Source: Variovorax paradoxus NBRC 15149
GTDB taxonomy: Bacteria > Pseudomonadota > Gammaproteobacteria > Burkholderiales > Burkholderiaceae_C
Assembly (NCBI RefSeq): GCF_001591365.1
Contig: NZ_BCUT01000001.1
Span: 3,124,898-3,188,897, forward strand
Direction of reading: 5' to 3'
DNA: 64,000 bases
Shown in pieces: positions 33,712 to 42,858 of this stretch. The notes under the pieces were generated by a model. That model worked only from the letters and a program-made list of their open reading frames with translations. It ran no database searches and was not told the DNA's origin. The position numbers were made by a program, and so were the translations under genes. How positions within the stretch are numbered: position 1 is the first letter of the stretch; every line of letters begins with the position of its first letter.

Positions 33712-35325
33712 ATGGAGACATTGCCCGACCGTCCGCAACAGCCCCTGCACGAATACCTGCGCGCCCACGCGCGCGAGCGCGGCGAACGCCCGGCCTGCCT
33801 CTGGTACGGCCACGCCATGAGCTGGGCCCAGCTCGACCGCGCGAGCGACGCCTTCGCGGCGCGGCTGCAGGCCATCGGCGTGAAGAAGGGCGAGCCGGTG
33901 GTGCTGTTCCTCAACAACTGCCCGCAGTACCTGGTCGCGCATTTCGGCATCCAGAAGATCGGCGCCATCGTCTGCCCGGGCAGCCCGCTCAACAAGGAGC
34001 ACGAGCTGGCCTACCAGGTCAACGACCTGCAGGCGCGCGTGATCGTCGCCGCCGCGCCGCTGCTGCCGGTGGTGCGCAAGGTGCAGCCGCAGAGCGCGCT
34101 CGCTCATGTGTTCGTGGTGCACTACGCCGACCTGCTGCCCGAAGAGCCCGTGCCCGACCTTCCCGCCGAACTGCTCGCCGAGCGCAGCGCCCCGCGCAGC
34201 GTGCCCGAAGGGTGCGAAGACTTCCTGGCCGTGATGCAGGGCGGCGCGGTGCCCCGGCCCGTGGCCATCGACCTCGACGACGTGGCGCTCATGACCTACA
34301 CCTCCGGCACCACCGGGCTGCCCAAGGGCGCGATGCTGAGCTACGGCAATGCGCTCTTCAAGACCCGCGCGGCGGCCGACTGCAACGGCGTGGCCGGCGA
34401 CGACGTGCTGCTTTCCATTGCGCCGCTCTATCACATCGCCGGCATGCTGATGGGCGTGAACGTGCCGGTGCTCAGCGGCGCGGCCTCGGTGCTGCTGCAC
34501 CGCTTCGATCCGCGCGCGGTGCTGCAGGCCATTGCGCGCTACAAGGTGAGCTGGTGGTACAGCATCGCGCCGATGAACGTGGCCTGCATGCAGGTGCCCG
34601 ACATCGCCAGCTTCGACCTCTCGAGCCTGCGGCGCAATCCGGTCACGAGCTTCGGCATCGCCTTCACCGAGCCGCTGGCCGCGCAGTGGCGCGCGCATGC
34701 GCCCAACTGCACGTCGTTCGAGGCCGCCTACGGGCTCAGCGAAACCCACACCTGCGACACCTACACGCCGCACCATGCGCCGCGCTGGGGCACGCAGGGC
34801 GTTGCGGTGCCGGGCGTGCGCATCCGCATCGTCGACCCCGACACGCAAGCCGACCTGCCCGCGGGCGAGGTCGGCGAGATCGTGCTCGCGAGCCCCGGCT
34901 CCTTCAAGGGCTACTGGAACAAGCCCGAGGCCACGGCAGCCACGCTGCGCAATGGATGGGTGCACACCGGCGACATGGGCAAGCTCGATGCCGATGGCTA
35001 CCTGACCTTCATCGGCCGCTTCAAGGAGATGATCAAGGTCTCGGGCTACAGCGTGTTCCCCGAGGAGGTCGAGACCATCCTCATCAAGCATCCCGCGGTG
35101 GCCCAGGCCGCGGTCATCGCGCAGCCCGATGCCGAGAAGGGCGAGGTGGTCAAGGCCTTCATCGTGCGCAAGCCCGGCGCGGCGCTCGAGGCCGATGCGC
35201 TCATCGCCTGGTCGCGCGACAACATGGCCAGCTACAAGGCCCCGCGCGCCGTGAGCTTCATCGATGCCCTGCCGACCACCGGTGCCGGCAAGGTGCTGCG
35301 GCGCCTGCTGAAAGACAAAGCCTGA
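33712..35325 (+). CDS. AMP-forming acyl-CoA synthetase
   Basis: A 537-residue acyl-CoA ligase with the A3 motif YTSGTTGLPKGAM near 199-211, A5 YGLSETHTC, A7 GWVHTGDMG, the hinge KEMIKVSGYSVFPEEVE and the C-terminal catalytic Lys in TGAGKVLRR. The profile resembles medium/long-chain fatty acyl-CoA ligases. The next gene, 11 nt downstream, is a single-chain acyl-CoA carboxylase, so the CoA product is probably carboxylated directly. It is divergent from a TetR gene that likely regulates it. The exact acid is unknown. Confidence 0.92.
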   Translation: METLPDRPQQPLHEYLRAHARERGERPACLWYGHAMSWAQLDRASDAFAARLQAIGVKKGEPVVLFLNNCPQYLVAHFGIQKIGAIVCPGSPLNKEHELAYQVNDLQARVIVAAAPLLPVVRKVQPQSALAHVFVVHYADLLPEEPVPDLPAELLAERSAPRSVPEGCEDFLAVMQGGAVPRPVAIDLDDVALMTYTSGTTGLPKGAMLSYGNALFKTRAAADCNGVAGDDVLLSIAPLYHIAGMLMGVNVPVLSGAASVLLHRFDPRAVLQAIARYKVSWWYSIAPMNVACMQVPDIASFDLSSLRRNPVTSFGIAFTEPLAAQWRAHAPNCTSFEAAYGLSETHTCDTYTPHHAPRWGTQGVAVPGVRIRIVDPDTQADLPAGEVGEIVLASPGSFKGYWNKPEATAATLRNGWVHTGDMGKLDADGYLTFIGRFKEMIKVSGYSVFPEEVETILIKHPAVAQAAVIAQPDAEKGEVVKAFIVRKPGAALEADALIAWSRDNMASYKAPRAVSFIDALPTTGAGKVLRRLLKDKA

Positions 35326-35336
35326 AAGGTCCTCCC

Positions 35337-38300
35337 TTGTTCTCCAAAGTCCTGATTGCCAACCGCGGAGAGATCGCGGTGCGCCTGGTGCGTGCGCTGC
35401 GCGACCTCGGCATTGCGAGCGTGGCGGTGCATGCGCGCGACGATGCCTCGGCATTGCATGTGCAGCTGGCCGACGTGGCCGTCGCGCTCGATGCGGCCGG
35501 GCCCTCGGCCTACCTCGATGTTGCCGCGCTGATCGGCGTAGCAAAGGCGCAGGGCTGCGACGCGGTGCATCCCGGCTACGGCTTCCTGAGCGAACGCGCG
35601 GACTTTGCAGAGGCCTGCGCGGAGGCGGGGCTGGTCTTCATCGGCCCCGCGCCAGAGCAGCTGGCGCTGTTCGGCGACAAGGCGCGCGCACGCGCGCTTG
35701 CCACGCAATGCGACGTTCCCGTGATGCCCGGCAGCGCCGGCGCCGTGACGCTCGCGCAGGCGCAGGCCTTCTTTGCCGAGCAGCAGGCGCAGGGCGCCGC
35801 GGGCGTGATGATCAAGGCCATTGGCGGCGGCGGCGGGCGCGGCATGCGCGCTGTCATGAATGCGGACGAGCTCGCCGAAGCACATGCGCGCTGCATGTCC
35901 GAGGCCAAGGCGGCCTTCGGCGTCGAAGGCGTGTACGTGGAGCGCCTGATGCGCAATGCGCGCCATATCGAAATTCAGGTGCTCGGCGACGGCCAGGCCG
36001 TGGCCAGCCTCGGCGAGCGCGAATGCACCCTGCAGCGGCGCTTCCAGAAGCTGGTGGAGATCGCGCCCAGCCCCTCGCTGCCCGATGCGCTGCGCACGTC
36101 CATCACGCAGGCCGCGCTGCGCATGGCCCAGGCCGCGGGCTACCGCAGCCTGGGCACCTTCGAATTCCTCGTCGATGCCGAATCGGCCACGCTCCCTTTC
36201 GTCTTCATCGAGGCGAACCCGCGGCTGCAGGTCGAGCACACGGTGACGGAGGCCGTGACGGGCCTGGATCTCGTGCAGCTGCAGATGGCTGTGGCAGCCG
36301 GCCAGTCCTTGAAGGCGCTCGGCGTGGAAGCCGGCCGCACGGCGGTGCAGCGCGGGTTTGCAGTGCAATGGCGCATCAACGCCGAGACGCTCGATGCCCA
36401 TGGCAGCGCATGGCCTTCGGGCGGCACGCTCGCGCGCTTCGACCTGCCGAGCGGGCCCGGCGTGCGCGTCGACACGCACGGCTATGCAGGGCTTGCGCCA
36501 TCGCCGCACTACGACACGCTGCTTGCCAAGCTGATCGTGCATTCGCCGTCGCCGCGTTTTGCCGACGCGCTGCGCCGCTCGCTGCGCGCGCTCGACGAAT
36601 GCCACATCGACGGCATCGCGACCAATCTTGCATTGCTGCGCGCCATTGCGGCGCGGCCCGAGTTCGCAAGCCAGGCGGTGCACACGCGCTTCGTCGAAGC
36701 GCATCTGGGCGACCTGCTGGCCGCCGCGGCATCGCTTGAAAAGCATGCGAAGAAGATCGCACCTGTCGATGCGCAGGCGGCGGCAATCGAAAACGACGAT
36801 GCGGACGGCCTGACGGTCAAGGCGCCGATGCCCGCGAAGCTGGTGCAGTTCGAAGTGGCGGTGGGCGATGTGCTGCCTGCCGGTGCGCAGCTCGGCGTGC
36901 TCGAGGCCATGAAGATGGAGCACCTGCTGCACGCGCCGGTCGCGGGCCGCGTGGTTGCGCTGCTGGCCGAACCCGGCGACTACCTCGTCGAAGGCCAGTC
37001 GCTGGTGCGGCTGGAGCCGGTCGATGCCGAGGCGGCGGCAGCCGAGGCGCGCACCGAACAGGACCTCGATGCGATCCGCCCCGACCTGCAGAAGGTGATC
37101 GACCGCCATGCCTTCACGCTCGATGCCAACCGCGGCGCGGCCGTGGCCAAGCGGCATGCGCAGGGCGGCCGCACCGCGCGCGAGAACATCGCCGACCTGT
37201 GCGACACCGCCTCCGACCTCGGCAACTTCATCGAATACGGCGCGCTCGCCATCGCCGCGCAAACGCGCCGCCGCACGCTCGAAGACCTGATCGCCAACAC
37301 GCCGGCCGACGGCATGGTGACGGGCCTGGGCAGCATCAACGCGAAGCAGTTCGGCCCCGAGGCTTCGCGTTGCGCGGTGCTGGCCTACGACTACACGGTG
37401 CTGGCCGGTACGCAGGGCATGCGCAACCACCACAAGACCGACCGCATGCTGTCGATCGCGCACCAGCTCAGGCTGCCGGTGGTGCTGTTCGCCGAAGGCG
37501 GCGGCGGACGGCCCGGCGACACCGACATGCCCATCGTCGCGGGCCTCAACAACCACACCTTCAGCCAGTTCGCGGCGCTCTCGGGCAAGGTGCCGGTGGT
37601 GGGCATCGTGCATGGCCGCTGCTTCGCGGGCAATGCGGCGCTGCTGGGCTGCGCCGACGTGATCATTGCCACGCGCGGCAGCAACATCGGCATGAGCGGC
37701 CCCGCGATGATCGAAGGCGGCGGGCTCGGCAGCTTCGCGCCCGAGCAGATCGGGCCGAGCAGCGTGCAGTCGCGCAACGGCGTGATCGACATCCTGGTGG
37801 AAGACGAGGCTGCGGCAGTGGCTGCGGCAAAGCAATACCTTTCGTATTTCCAGGGGCCGGTGAGCGACTGGCAATGCGCCGACCCGCGCGCGCTGCGCCA
37901 CGTGGTGCCCGAGAACCGGCTGCGCGTGTACGACGTGCGCGCCGCGATGCGCGGCGTGGCCGACACGGGCTCGCTGCTCGAGCTGCGCGCGGGCTTCGGC
38001 GCCGGCATCGTCACTGCGCTCGCGCGCATCGAGGGCAAGCCGGTGGGGCTGATGGCCAACAACCCGCACCACCTGGGCGGCGCGATCGACGTGGAGGCGG
38101 CCGACAAATCGGCGCGCTTCATGCAGCTGTGCAATGCGCACGGCTTGCCGATCGTCTCGCTGTGCGACACGCCCGGCTTCATGGTCGGCCCCGAGATCGA
38201 GGCGCAGGCGCAGGTGCGCCATGTCTGCCGCATGTTCATGGTGGCTTCGCACCTGCGCGTGCCCTTCTTTGCGGTGGTGCTGCGCAAGGGCTACGGCCTG

Positions 38301-38633
38301 GGCGCGCAGGCCATGACGGCCGGCGGCTTCGATGCGCCGGTGTTCACGGTGGCCTGGCCGACCGGAGAATTCGGCGCGATGGGGCTCGAGGGCGCGGTGC
38401 GCCTGGGCTATCGCAAGGAGCTGGCGGCGGCGGCCGAGGGCGCCGAGCGCGACGCGCTGTTCAAGACGCTGGTGGCGCAGCAATACGCCAATGGCGAGGC
38501 GATCCACATGGCGCAGACGCTCGAGATCGATGCGGTGATCGATCCCGCCGAAACCCGCACCTGGCTGGTGCGCGGACTCGCCTCCGCGGGGCGCTCTGCG
38601 CAAACCGTGTCGCCCTATGTAGACACTTGGTAA
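35337..38633 (+). CDS. single-chain biotin-dependent acyl-CoA carboxylase (BC-BCCP-CT fusion)
   Basis: A 1098-residue multidomain carboxylase. Residues 1-450 are biotin carboxylase (KVLIANRGEIAVRLVRAL, HPGYGFLSERADFA, ATP-grasp KAIGGGGGRGMRAV, EANPRLQVEHTVTE). About 490-565 is the biotinyl domain with EAMKMEH, the biotin Lys near 526. About 600-1098 is the carboxyltransferase with its two crotonase-like halves (GNAALLGCADVIIA and GKPVGLMANNPHHLGGAID, FMVGPEIEAQ). This order and size match the single-chain long-chain acyl-CoA carboxylases described from mycobacteria. The TTG start at 35337 has AAAGG about 7 nt upstream; no in-frame ATG fits. The gene is directly behind the acyl-CoA ligase. Confidence 0.93.
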   Translation: MFSKVLIANRGEIAVRLVRALRDLGIASVAVHARDDASALHVQLADVAVALDAAGPSAYLDVAALIGVAKAQGCDAVHPGYGFLSERADFAEACAEAGLVFIGPAPEQLALFGDKARARALATQCDVPVMPGSAGAVTLAQAQAFFAEQQAQGAAGVMIKAIGGGGGRGMRAVMNADELAEAHARCMSEAKAAFGVEGVYVERLMRNARHIEIQVLGDGQAVASLGERECTLQRRFQKLVEIAPSPSLPDALRTSITQAALRMAQAAGYRSLGTFEFLVDAESATLPFVFIEANPRLQVEHTVTEAVTGLDLVQLQMAVAAGQSLKALGVEAGRTAVQRGFAVQWRINAETLDAHGSAWPSGGTLARFDLPSGPGVRVDTHGYAGLAPSPHYDTLLAKLIVHSPSPRFADALRRSLRALDECHIDGIATNLALLRAIAARPEFASQAVHTRFVEAHLGDLLAAAASLEKHAKKIAPVDAQAAAIENDDADGLTVKAPMPAKLVQFEVAVGDVLPAGAQLGVLEAMKMEHLLHAPVAGRVVALLAEPGDYLVEGQSLVRLEPVDAEAAAAEARTEQDLDAIRPDLQKVIDRHAFTLDANRGAAVAKRHAQGGRTARENIADLCDTASDLGNFIEYGALAIAAQTRRRTLEDLIANTPADGMVTGLGSINAKQFGPEASRCAVLAYDYTVLAGTQGMRNHHKTDRMLSIAHQLRLPVVLFAEGGGGRPGDTDMPIVAGLNNHTFSQFAALSGKVPVVGIVHGRCFAGNAALLGCADVIIATRGSNIGMSGPAMIEGGGLGSFAPEQIGPSSVQSRNGVIDILVEDEAAAVAAAKQYLSYFQGPVSDWQCADPRALRHVVPENRLRVYDVRAAMRGVADTGSLLELRAGFGAGIVTALARIEGKPVGLMANNPHHLGGAIDVEAADKSARFMQLCNAHGLPIVSLCDTPGFMVGPEIEAQAQVRHVCRMFMVASHLRVPFFAVVLRKGYGLGAQAMTAGGFDAPVFTVAWPTGEFGAMGLEGAVRLGYRKELAAAAEGAERDALFKTLVAQQYANGEAIHMAQTLEIDAVIDPAETRTWLVRGLASAGRSAQTVSPYVDTW

Positions 38634-38659
38634 CCATGCACTAGACCTCGTCACATGCA

Positions 38660-40024
38660 ATGGCAAGGCGGCTTCGTAAACTGAAGCGCTTTGCGCGCAT
38701 GAAACTGGGTTCGCATTGGTTCTTCGCTCTTCGCCGAGGTGCTCTGCGGCATTGGATGGCCGCAGTGGGTTGCCTGCTGTTCGTCGTGGCCGTGGCCGTG
38801 CAGGCCGTTCAGCCCGACGCGCGGCCGAAGCAGCCTGCCGAGGCGCACTGGGTGGCCGGATGGGCGGCCGCGCCAGTGGATTTCCGCGAACTCAGTGCGA
38901 ATCCGCTCCTCACGGCTGCGGCGCCCCGGCCCGGCGGCGATGCGTTCCGCGGACAGACGCTGCGGCAGCAGCTCGAGTCTGCGCTGCGTGGCGAACGCGT
39001 TCGCATCCGCTTTTCCAACCGCTTCGGCAAGACGCCCCTGCGCATCGCCGAGGCCAGCGTGGGGCGGGGCACCGGTGGCGGCGCGGTCTCGCCGGCCACG
39101 CTGCGCAAGCTGCGCTTCGGCGGGCGCGCAAGCACGGTCGTCGCGCCGGGCGCCGAAGTCTGGAGCGACGGCACCGACCTGAAGGTCGAGGCCGGGCAGG
39201 CGGTGGCGGTGAGTGCCTTCTTCGATCGCGCCGTGCCCTTTGCGACCGTTCACCTGCGGTCGCCCGACACCAGCTGGGTGGCGGGCGGCAATGCGGTCGC
39301 AACGCCGAGGCTGCACGATGCCGCGCCCCTGCCGCTGAACCACATCGTGACCGGACTCGACGTGATGGCGACGCAGCCCGTGCGCACCGTGGTGGCCTTC
39401 GGCGACTCGATCACCGCGGGCGGCGGCGAGGCGGGCGACGGCTCGTACCCCGAACTGCTCGCCACGCGCCTGCGCAACAGTCCTGCGGCGGCGCAGGCGG
39501 TCTCGGTGCTGAACATGGGCATCGGCGGCAACCGGCTGCTGGTCGATGGCATCGGCCCCAACGGCCTGTCGCGCTTTGCGCGCGATGCGCTCGGGCAGAG
39601 CGGCGTGACGCACGTGATGATCCTGCTGGGCACCAACGACATCGGCCGCAGCGTGTTCGTGCTGCCGGGGCGGCCGACGCCGGACCATGAGGTGGCGACG
39701 GCCGAGCGCATCACCGACGGTTTGCAGCAGCTGATCAAGCAGGCCCGCGCCAAGGGCGTGAAGGTGCTGATCGGCACCGTGCCGCCGTTCAGGAACACGC
39801 CCTACTGGACCGAGGCCACCGAGGCCATGCGTGGCGAGGTCAACCGTTGGATCCGCAGCCGCCAGGACGTGGACGGCATGATCGATTTCGACGCCGTGCT
39901 GCGCAACCCGGCCGATCCGACGACGTTGAACCCCGCCTACGACAACGGCGACCACCTGCACCCCAACAAGGCAGGCCATGCCGCCATGGCCGCGGCCGTC
40001 GATCTGCGCGAACTGCAGGAGTAG
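38660..40024 (+). CDS. exported SGNH/GDSL hydrolase
   Basis: A secreted esterase-type hydrolase of about 440-454 residues. A signal anchor or peptide (WMAAVGCLLFVVAVAVQAVQP) is followed by a beta-rich N-terminal part and an SGNH domain. Block I is VVAFGDSITAGGG (Ser near 250), the Gly/Asn blocks are GIGGNRLL and LLGTNDIG, and block V is DNGDHLHPNKAGH with the Asp-His pair. It resembles rhamnogalacturonan-acetylesterase-like or carbohydrate esterase proteins. ATG 38699 is an equally good start. It stands alone after the carboxylase operon. Confidence 0.88.
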   Translation: MARRLRKLKRFARMKLGSHWFFALRRGALRHWMAAVGCLLFVVAVAVQAVQPDARPKQPAEAHWVAGWAAAPVDFRELSANPLLTAAAPRPGGDAFRGQTLRQQLESALRGERVRIRFSNRFGKTPLRIAEASVGRGTGGGAVSPATLRKLRFGGRASTVVAPGAEVWSDGTDLKVEAGQAVAVSAFFDRAVPFATVHLRSPDTSWVAGGNAVATPRLHDAAPLPLNHIVTGLDVMATQPVRTVVAFGDSITAGGGEAGDGSYPELLATRLRNSPAAAQAVSVLNMGIGGNRLLVDGIGPNGLSRFARDALGQSGVTHVMILLGTNDIGRSVFVLPGRPTPDHEVATAERITDGLQQLIKQARAKGVKVLIGTVPPFRNTPYWTEATEAMRGEVNRWIRSRQDVDGMIDFDAVLRNPADPTTLNPAYDNGDHLHPNKAGHAAMAAAVDLRELQE

Positions 40025-40156
40025 CGGGCGCAGTAAGTGCCTACAAAGGTACTACTTTCGAGGAAACACCTCTACACAAAGTCCCGCCGAGTGCTTACAG
40101 GCGCTTCACATGGGTTGGTCAGCATGAAGGCTCCAACCACTCATGAGGGGATCCCC

Positions 40157-40534
40157 ATGAAAAAACTCGCAATGACCCTTTCCGTTGCCGCTGCTTCGCT
40201 GTTCTCGGTGGGTGGCGCGCTGATGGTGCCGACCGCCGCCCAGGCGCAGCCCGGGGTGTATGTCGAAGTGCCGCCGCCCCCGCCCCGCCACGAGCGCATT
40301 CCGCCGCCGCGCCGCGGCTACGTGTGGGCGCCGGGGCACTATGAATGGCGCGGTGGAAACCATGTGTGGGTCCGGGGCATGTGGGTGCGCGCCCGCCCGG
40401 GCTACGCCTACCGTCCGCCGGAATGGCGCGAGCGCGATGGCCGCTGGGAATACCGCCGCGGCTATTGGGACCGCGACCGCGACGGCGTGCCGAACCGCTA
40501 CGACCGCCGCCCGGACAATCCGAACCGGTATTGA
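40157..40534 (+). CDS. exported YXWGXW-repeat small protein
   Basis: A 125-residue secreted protein with signal peptide ending in PTAAQA. The mature part is rich in Pro, Arg, Tyr and Trp, with repeats of the type YVWAPGHYEWRGGNHVWVRGMWV and a terminal DRDRDGVPNRYDRRPDNPNR stretch. The latter resembles the calcium-binding thrombospondin type-3 or OmpA-linker pattern. Such proteins are common in Burkholderiales envelopes; function is unknown. GAGGGG 6 nt upstream supports ATG 40157, although ATG 40124 is in frame. Confidence 0.85.
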   Translation: MKKLAMTLSVAAASLFSVGGALMVPTAAQAQPGVYVEVPPPPPRHERIPPPRRGYVWAPGHYEWRGGNHVWVRGMWVRARPGYAYRPPEWRERDGRWEYRRGYWDRDRDGVPNRYDRRPDNPNRY

Positions 40535-40561
40535 CTAGCGGTATGCCTGGACGGGCGCCGC

Positions 40562-41419
40562 CTACCGGAACACGACCGTGCGGTGCCCGTTCAACAGCAC
40601 GCGGTGCTCGCTGTGCCACTTCACCGCGCGGGCCAGCACCTGGCTCTCGGTGTCGCGGCCGCGGGCCGTGAGGTCCTCGACCGTATCGGTGTGGTCGGCG
40701 CGCGCCACGTCCTGCTCGATGATCGGGCCTTCGTCGAGGTCGGCCGTCACGTAGTGCGCGGTGGCGCCGATGAGCTTCACGCCGCGGTCGTGCGCCTGGT
40801 AGTAGGGCTTGGCGCCCTTGAAGCTGGGCAGGAACGAGTGATGGATGTTGATGGCCCGGCCCGCCAGGCTCTTGCACAGGCCGTTGCTCAGGATCTGCAT
40901 GTAGCGCGCGAGCACCACGAGTTCGGCGCCCTCGGACTCGATGATCTCCAGCTGTTTTGCTTCGCCCTGCGCCTTGGTGGCGGCCGTCACGGGAATGTGA
41001 TGGAAGGGCACGTTGTAGCTGGCGGCCAGCTGGTAGAAGTCGCGGTGGTTCGAGATGATGGCGCGCACGTCGATGGCCAGCAGCCCGCTCTTCCAGCGGA
41101 ACAGCAGGTCGTTCAGGCAGTGGCCTTCCTTGCTGACCAGGATCACGGTCTTCATGGGCTCGGCCGCGGCGTGCAGCTGCAGGCTCATGCCGAAGCCGGC
41201 GCCGAAGGTGGCGAGCTGTTCGCGCAGCGCCGCCTCGGGGTGGTCGATGCAGGCGAAGCGCACGCGCATGAAGAACAGGCCCGTGTCGTGGTCGTTGTAC
41301 TGGGCGGCTTCCTCGATGTTGCCGCCGCGTTCGAGCAGGAAGCCCGAAACGGCATGCACGATACCCGTCCGGTCGGGGCAGGAGAGGGTCAGGATGTAAG
41401 CGGGCGTTGTGGTCGTCAT
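40562..41419 (-). CDS. purU: formyltetrahydrofolate deformylase PurU
   Basis: A 285-residue enzyme that hydrolyses 10-formyl-THF to formate and THF, balancing one-carbon pools. An N-terminal ACT domain (YILTLSCPDRTGIVHAVSGFL) precedes the formyltransferase fold: NHRDFYQLAASYNVPFHHIPV, LARYMQILS, the catalytic INIHHSFLPSFKGA and GATAHYVTADLDEGPIIEQ. I prefer ATG 41419 over the in-frame GTG at 41428 because a GACAAT -10-like hexamer lies 10 nt before the ATG and no Shine-Dalgarno is present. Confidence 0.96.
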   Translation of the reverse strand: MTTTTPAYILTLSCPDRTGIVHAVSGFLLERGGNIEEAAQYNDHDTGLFFMRVRFACIDHPEAALREQLATFGAGFGMSLQLHAAAEPMKTVILVSKEGHCLNDLLFRWKSGLLAIDVRAIISNHRDFYQLAASYNVPFHHIPVTAATKAQGEAKQLEIIESEGAELVVLARYMQILSNGLCKSLAGRAINIHHSFLPSFKGAKPYYQAHDRGVKLIGATAHYVTADLDEGPIIEQDVARADHTDTVEDLTARGRDTESQVLARAVKWHSEHRVLLNGHRTVVFR

Positions 41420-41429
41420 GAGGGGCACG

Positions 41430-41435
41430 ATTGTC
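41430..41435 (-). promoter_or_regulatory. -10-like element (GACAAT) for purU
   Basis: Read on the minus strand, GACAAT is followed by 10 nt and ATG 41419. Transcription would begin within a few bases of the start codon, which argues against the GTG at 41428. Confidence 0.4.
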
Positions 41436-41486
41436 GCAGGGGTGCCAGAATGCCGTTTTTTGGTGCGCGTTAAGCAGGAGCAATCG

Positions 41487-42821
41487 ATGGCTTATCAGGA
41501 CTTCAACATGGGCAACCAGTGGTTGCCCTTCACTCCCAACCGCCACTTCCAGAAAGACCCCCGCGTTTTCGTGGCCGCCGACGGCATGGAGTTCACCACG
41601 CACGACGGCAAGAAGGTGATCGACGGCATCTCGTCGCTCTGGTGCGTGGGCGCGGGCCACAACCGCAAGCCCATCAACGAGGCGATCAAGAAGCAGCTGG
41701 ACACGCTGGACTACGCCACCGCCTTCCAGGTCAGCAACGACAAGGCCTTCAAGGCGGCCGAGATGATCGCCTCGCTGGCGCCCGGCGACCTCAACAAGGT
41801 GCTGTTCTGCAATTCGGGCTCCGAGGCGGCCGACACCTCGATGAAGGTGGCGCTGGCCTACCACCGCGCGCGCGGCGAGGGCCACCGCAACGTGTTCATC
41901 GGCCGCGAGAAGGGCTACCACGGCGTGGGCTTCGGCGGCATGTCGGTGGGCGGCATCCCGGGCAACCGCAAGGTGTTCGGCTCGGCCTTCCTGCCGCGCG
42001 TGGACCACATGCGCTTCATCCACGATCCGGTGAACCATGCCTACATCCACAACGAGGAGCCGGTGTGGGCCGAAGACCCGCTGGTCGAACTCGAAACGCG
42101 CATCCTGCCGCTGCACGATCCGAGCAACGTCGCCGCGATCATCGTCGAGCCGGTGGCCGGTTCGGCCGGCTGGTACCTGCCGCCCAAGGGCTACCTGAAG
42201 CGCCTGCGCGAGATCTGCGACAGGCACGGCATCCTCTTGATCTTCGACGAGGTCATCACCGGCTTCGGCCGCATGGGCACCAACTTCGCGTCGGACTATT
42301 TCGGCGTGGTGCCCGACATGCTGAACTTTGCCAAGTGCGTGACCAACGGCGTGATTCCGCTGGGCGGCGTGATCTGCCGCGACAAGCTCTACGACGCGAT
42401 GATGAAGACCGACGCGCCCGAGCACGTGGTCGAGTTCTTCCATGGCTACACCTACTCGGGCCATCCGGTGGCCTGCGCCGCCGCCATTGCCACGCTCGAC
42501 CTGTTCAAGGAAGAAAACCTGTTCGCGCGCGCCGGCGAAATGGGCAAGGTGCTGGGCGATGCCTTCCACAGCGCCTTCAAGGGCCTGCCGAACGTGGTCA
42601 GCATCCGCAGCCTCGGCCTGGCCGCCGCGGTGGAGCTCGCGCCCATCGCGGGCATGCCGGGCAAGCGCGCCTACGACATCTTCCTGGACTGCTTCCACAA
42701 GGGCGCGCTGGTGCGGCCCGCGGGCGACGTGCTGGTGATTGCGCCGCCCTACATCGTGGAGAAGCAGCACATCGACACGCTGGTCAACACGCTCGCGGAT
42801 TCGATCAGGAAGTTCGCCTGA
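41487..42821 (+). CDS. class III omega-aminotransferase (beta-alanine:pyruvate transaminase type)
   Basis: A 444-residue PLP enzyme of fold type I. Visible are SSLWCVGAGHNRKPINEAI, FCNSGSEAADTSMKVALAYH, REKGYHGVGFGGMSVGGI, the PLP-Asp region LLIFDEVITGFGRMG, the Schiff-base Lys in NFAKCVTNGVIPLGG (near 284) and FHGYTYSGHPVACAAA. The wording closely follows omega-amino acid:pyruvate transaminases of Pseudomonas. It would transfer amino groups from beta-alanine or other omega-amines to pyruvate. The start follows AGGAG. Confidence 0.94.
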   Translation: MAYQDFNMGNQWLPFTPNRHFQKDPRVFVAADGMEFTTHDGKKVIDGISSLWCVGAGHNRKPINEAIKKQLDTLDYATAFQVSNDKAFKAAEMIASLAPGDLNKVLFCNSGSEAADTSMKVALAYHRARGEGHRNVFIGREKGYHGVGFGGMSVGGIPGNRKVFGSAFLPRVDHMRFIHDPVNHAYIHNEEPVWAEDPLVELETRILPLHDPSNVAAIIVEPVAGSAGWYLPPKGYLKRLREICDRHGILLIFDEVITGFGRMGTNFASDYFGVVPDMLNFAKCVTNGVIPLGGVICRDKLYDAMMKTDAPEHVVEFFHGYTYSGHPVACAAAIATLDLFKEENLFARAGEMGKVLGDAFHSAFKGLPNVVSIRSLGLAAAVELAPIAGMPGKRAYDIFLDCFHKGALVRPAGDVLVIAPPYIVEKQHIDTLVNTLADSIRKFA

Positions 42822-42858
42822 GCCGGCGCGCGGCCTTCATCCAGGGCGATGGCCGCGG

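Noticed and set aside
40147..40156. GGGGATCCCC palindrome before the YXWGXW gene as an operator
   Set aside because: It is only 10 bp and includes the Shine-Dalgarno, so ribosome binding explains the sequence well enough.
40119..42770. An 883-codon minus-strand open frame opposite the aminotransferase gene and running through purU
   Set aside because: It covers the aminotransferase gene antisense; no recognisable domain. The real minus-strand gene here is purU, in another frame.
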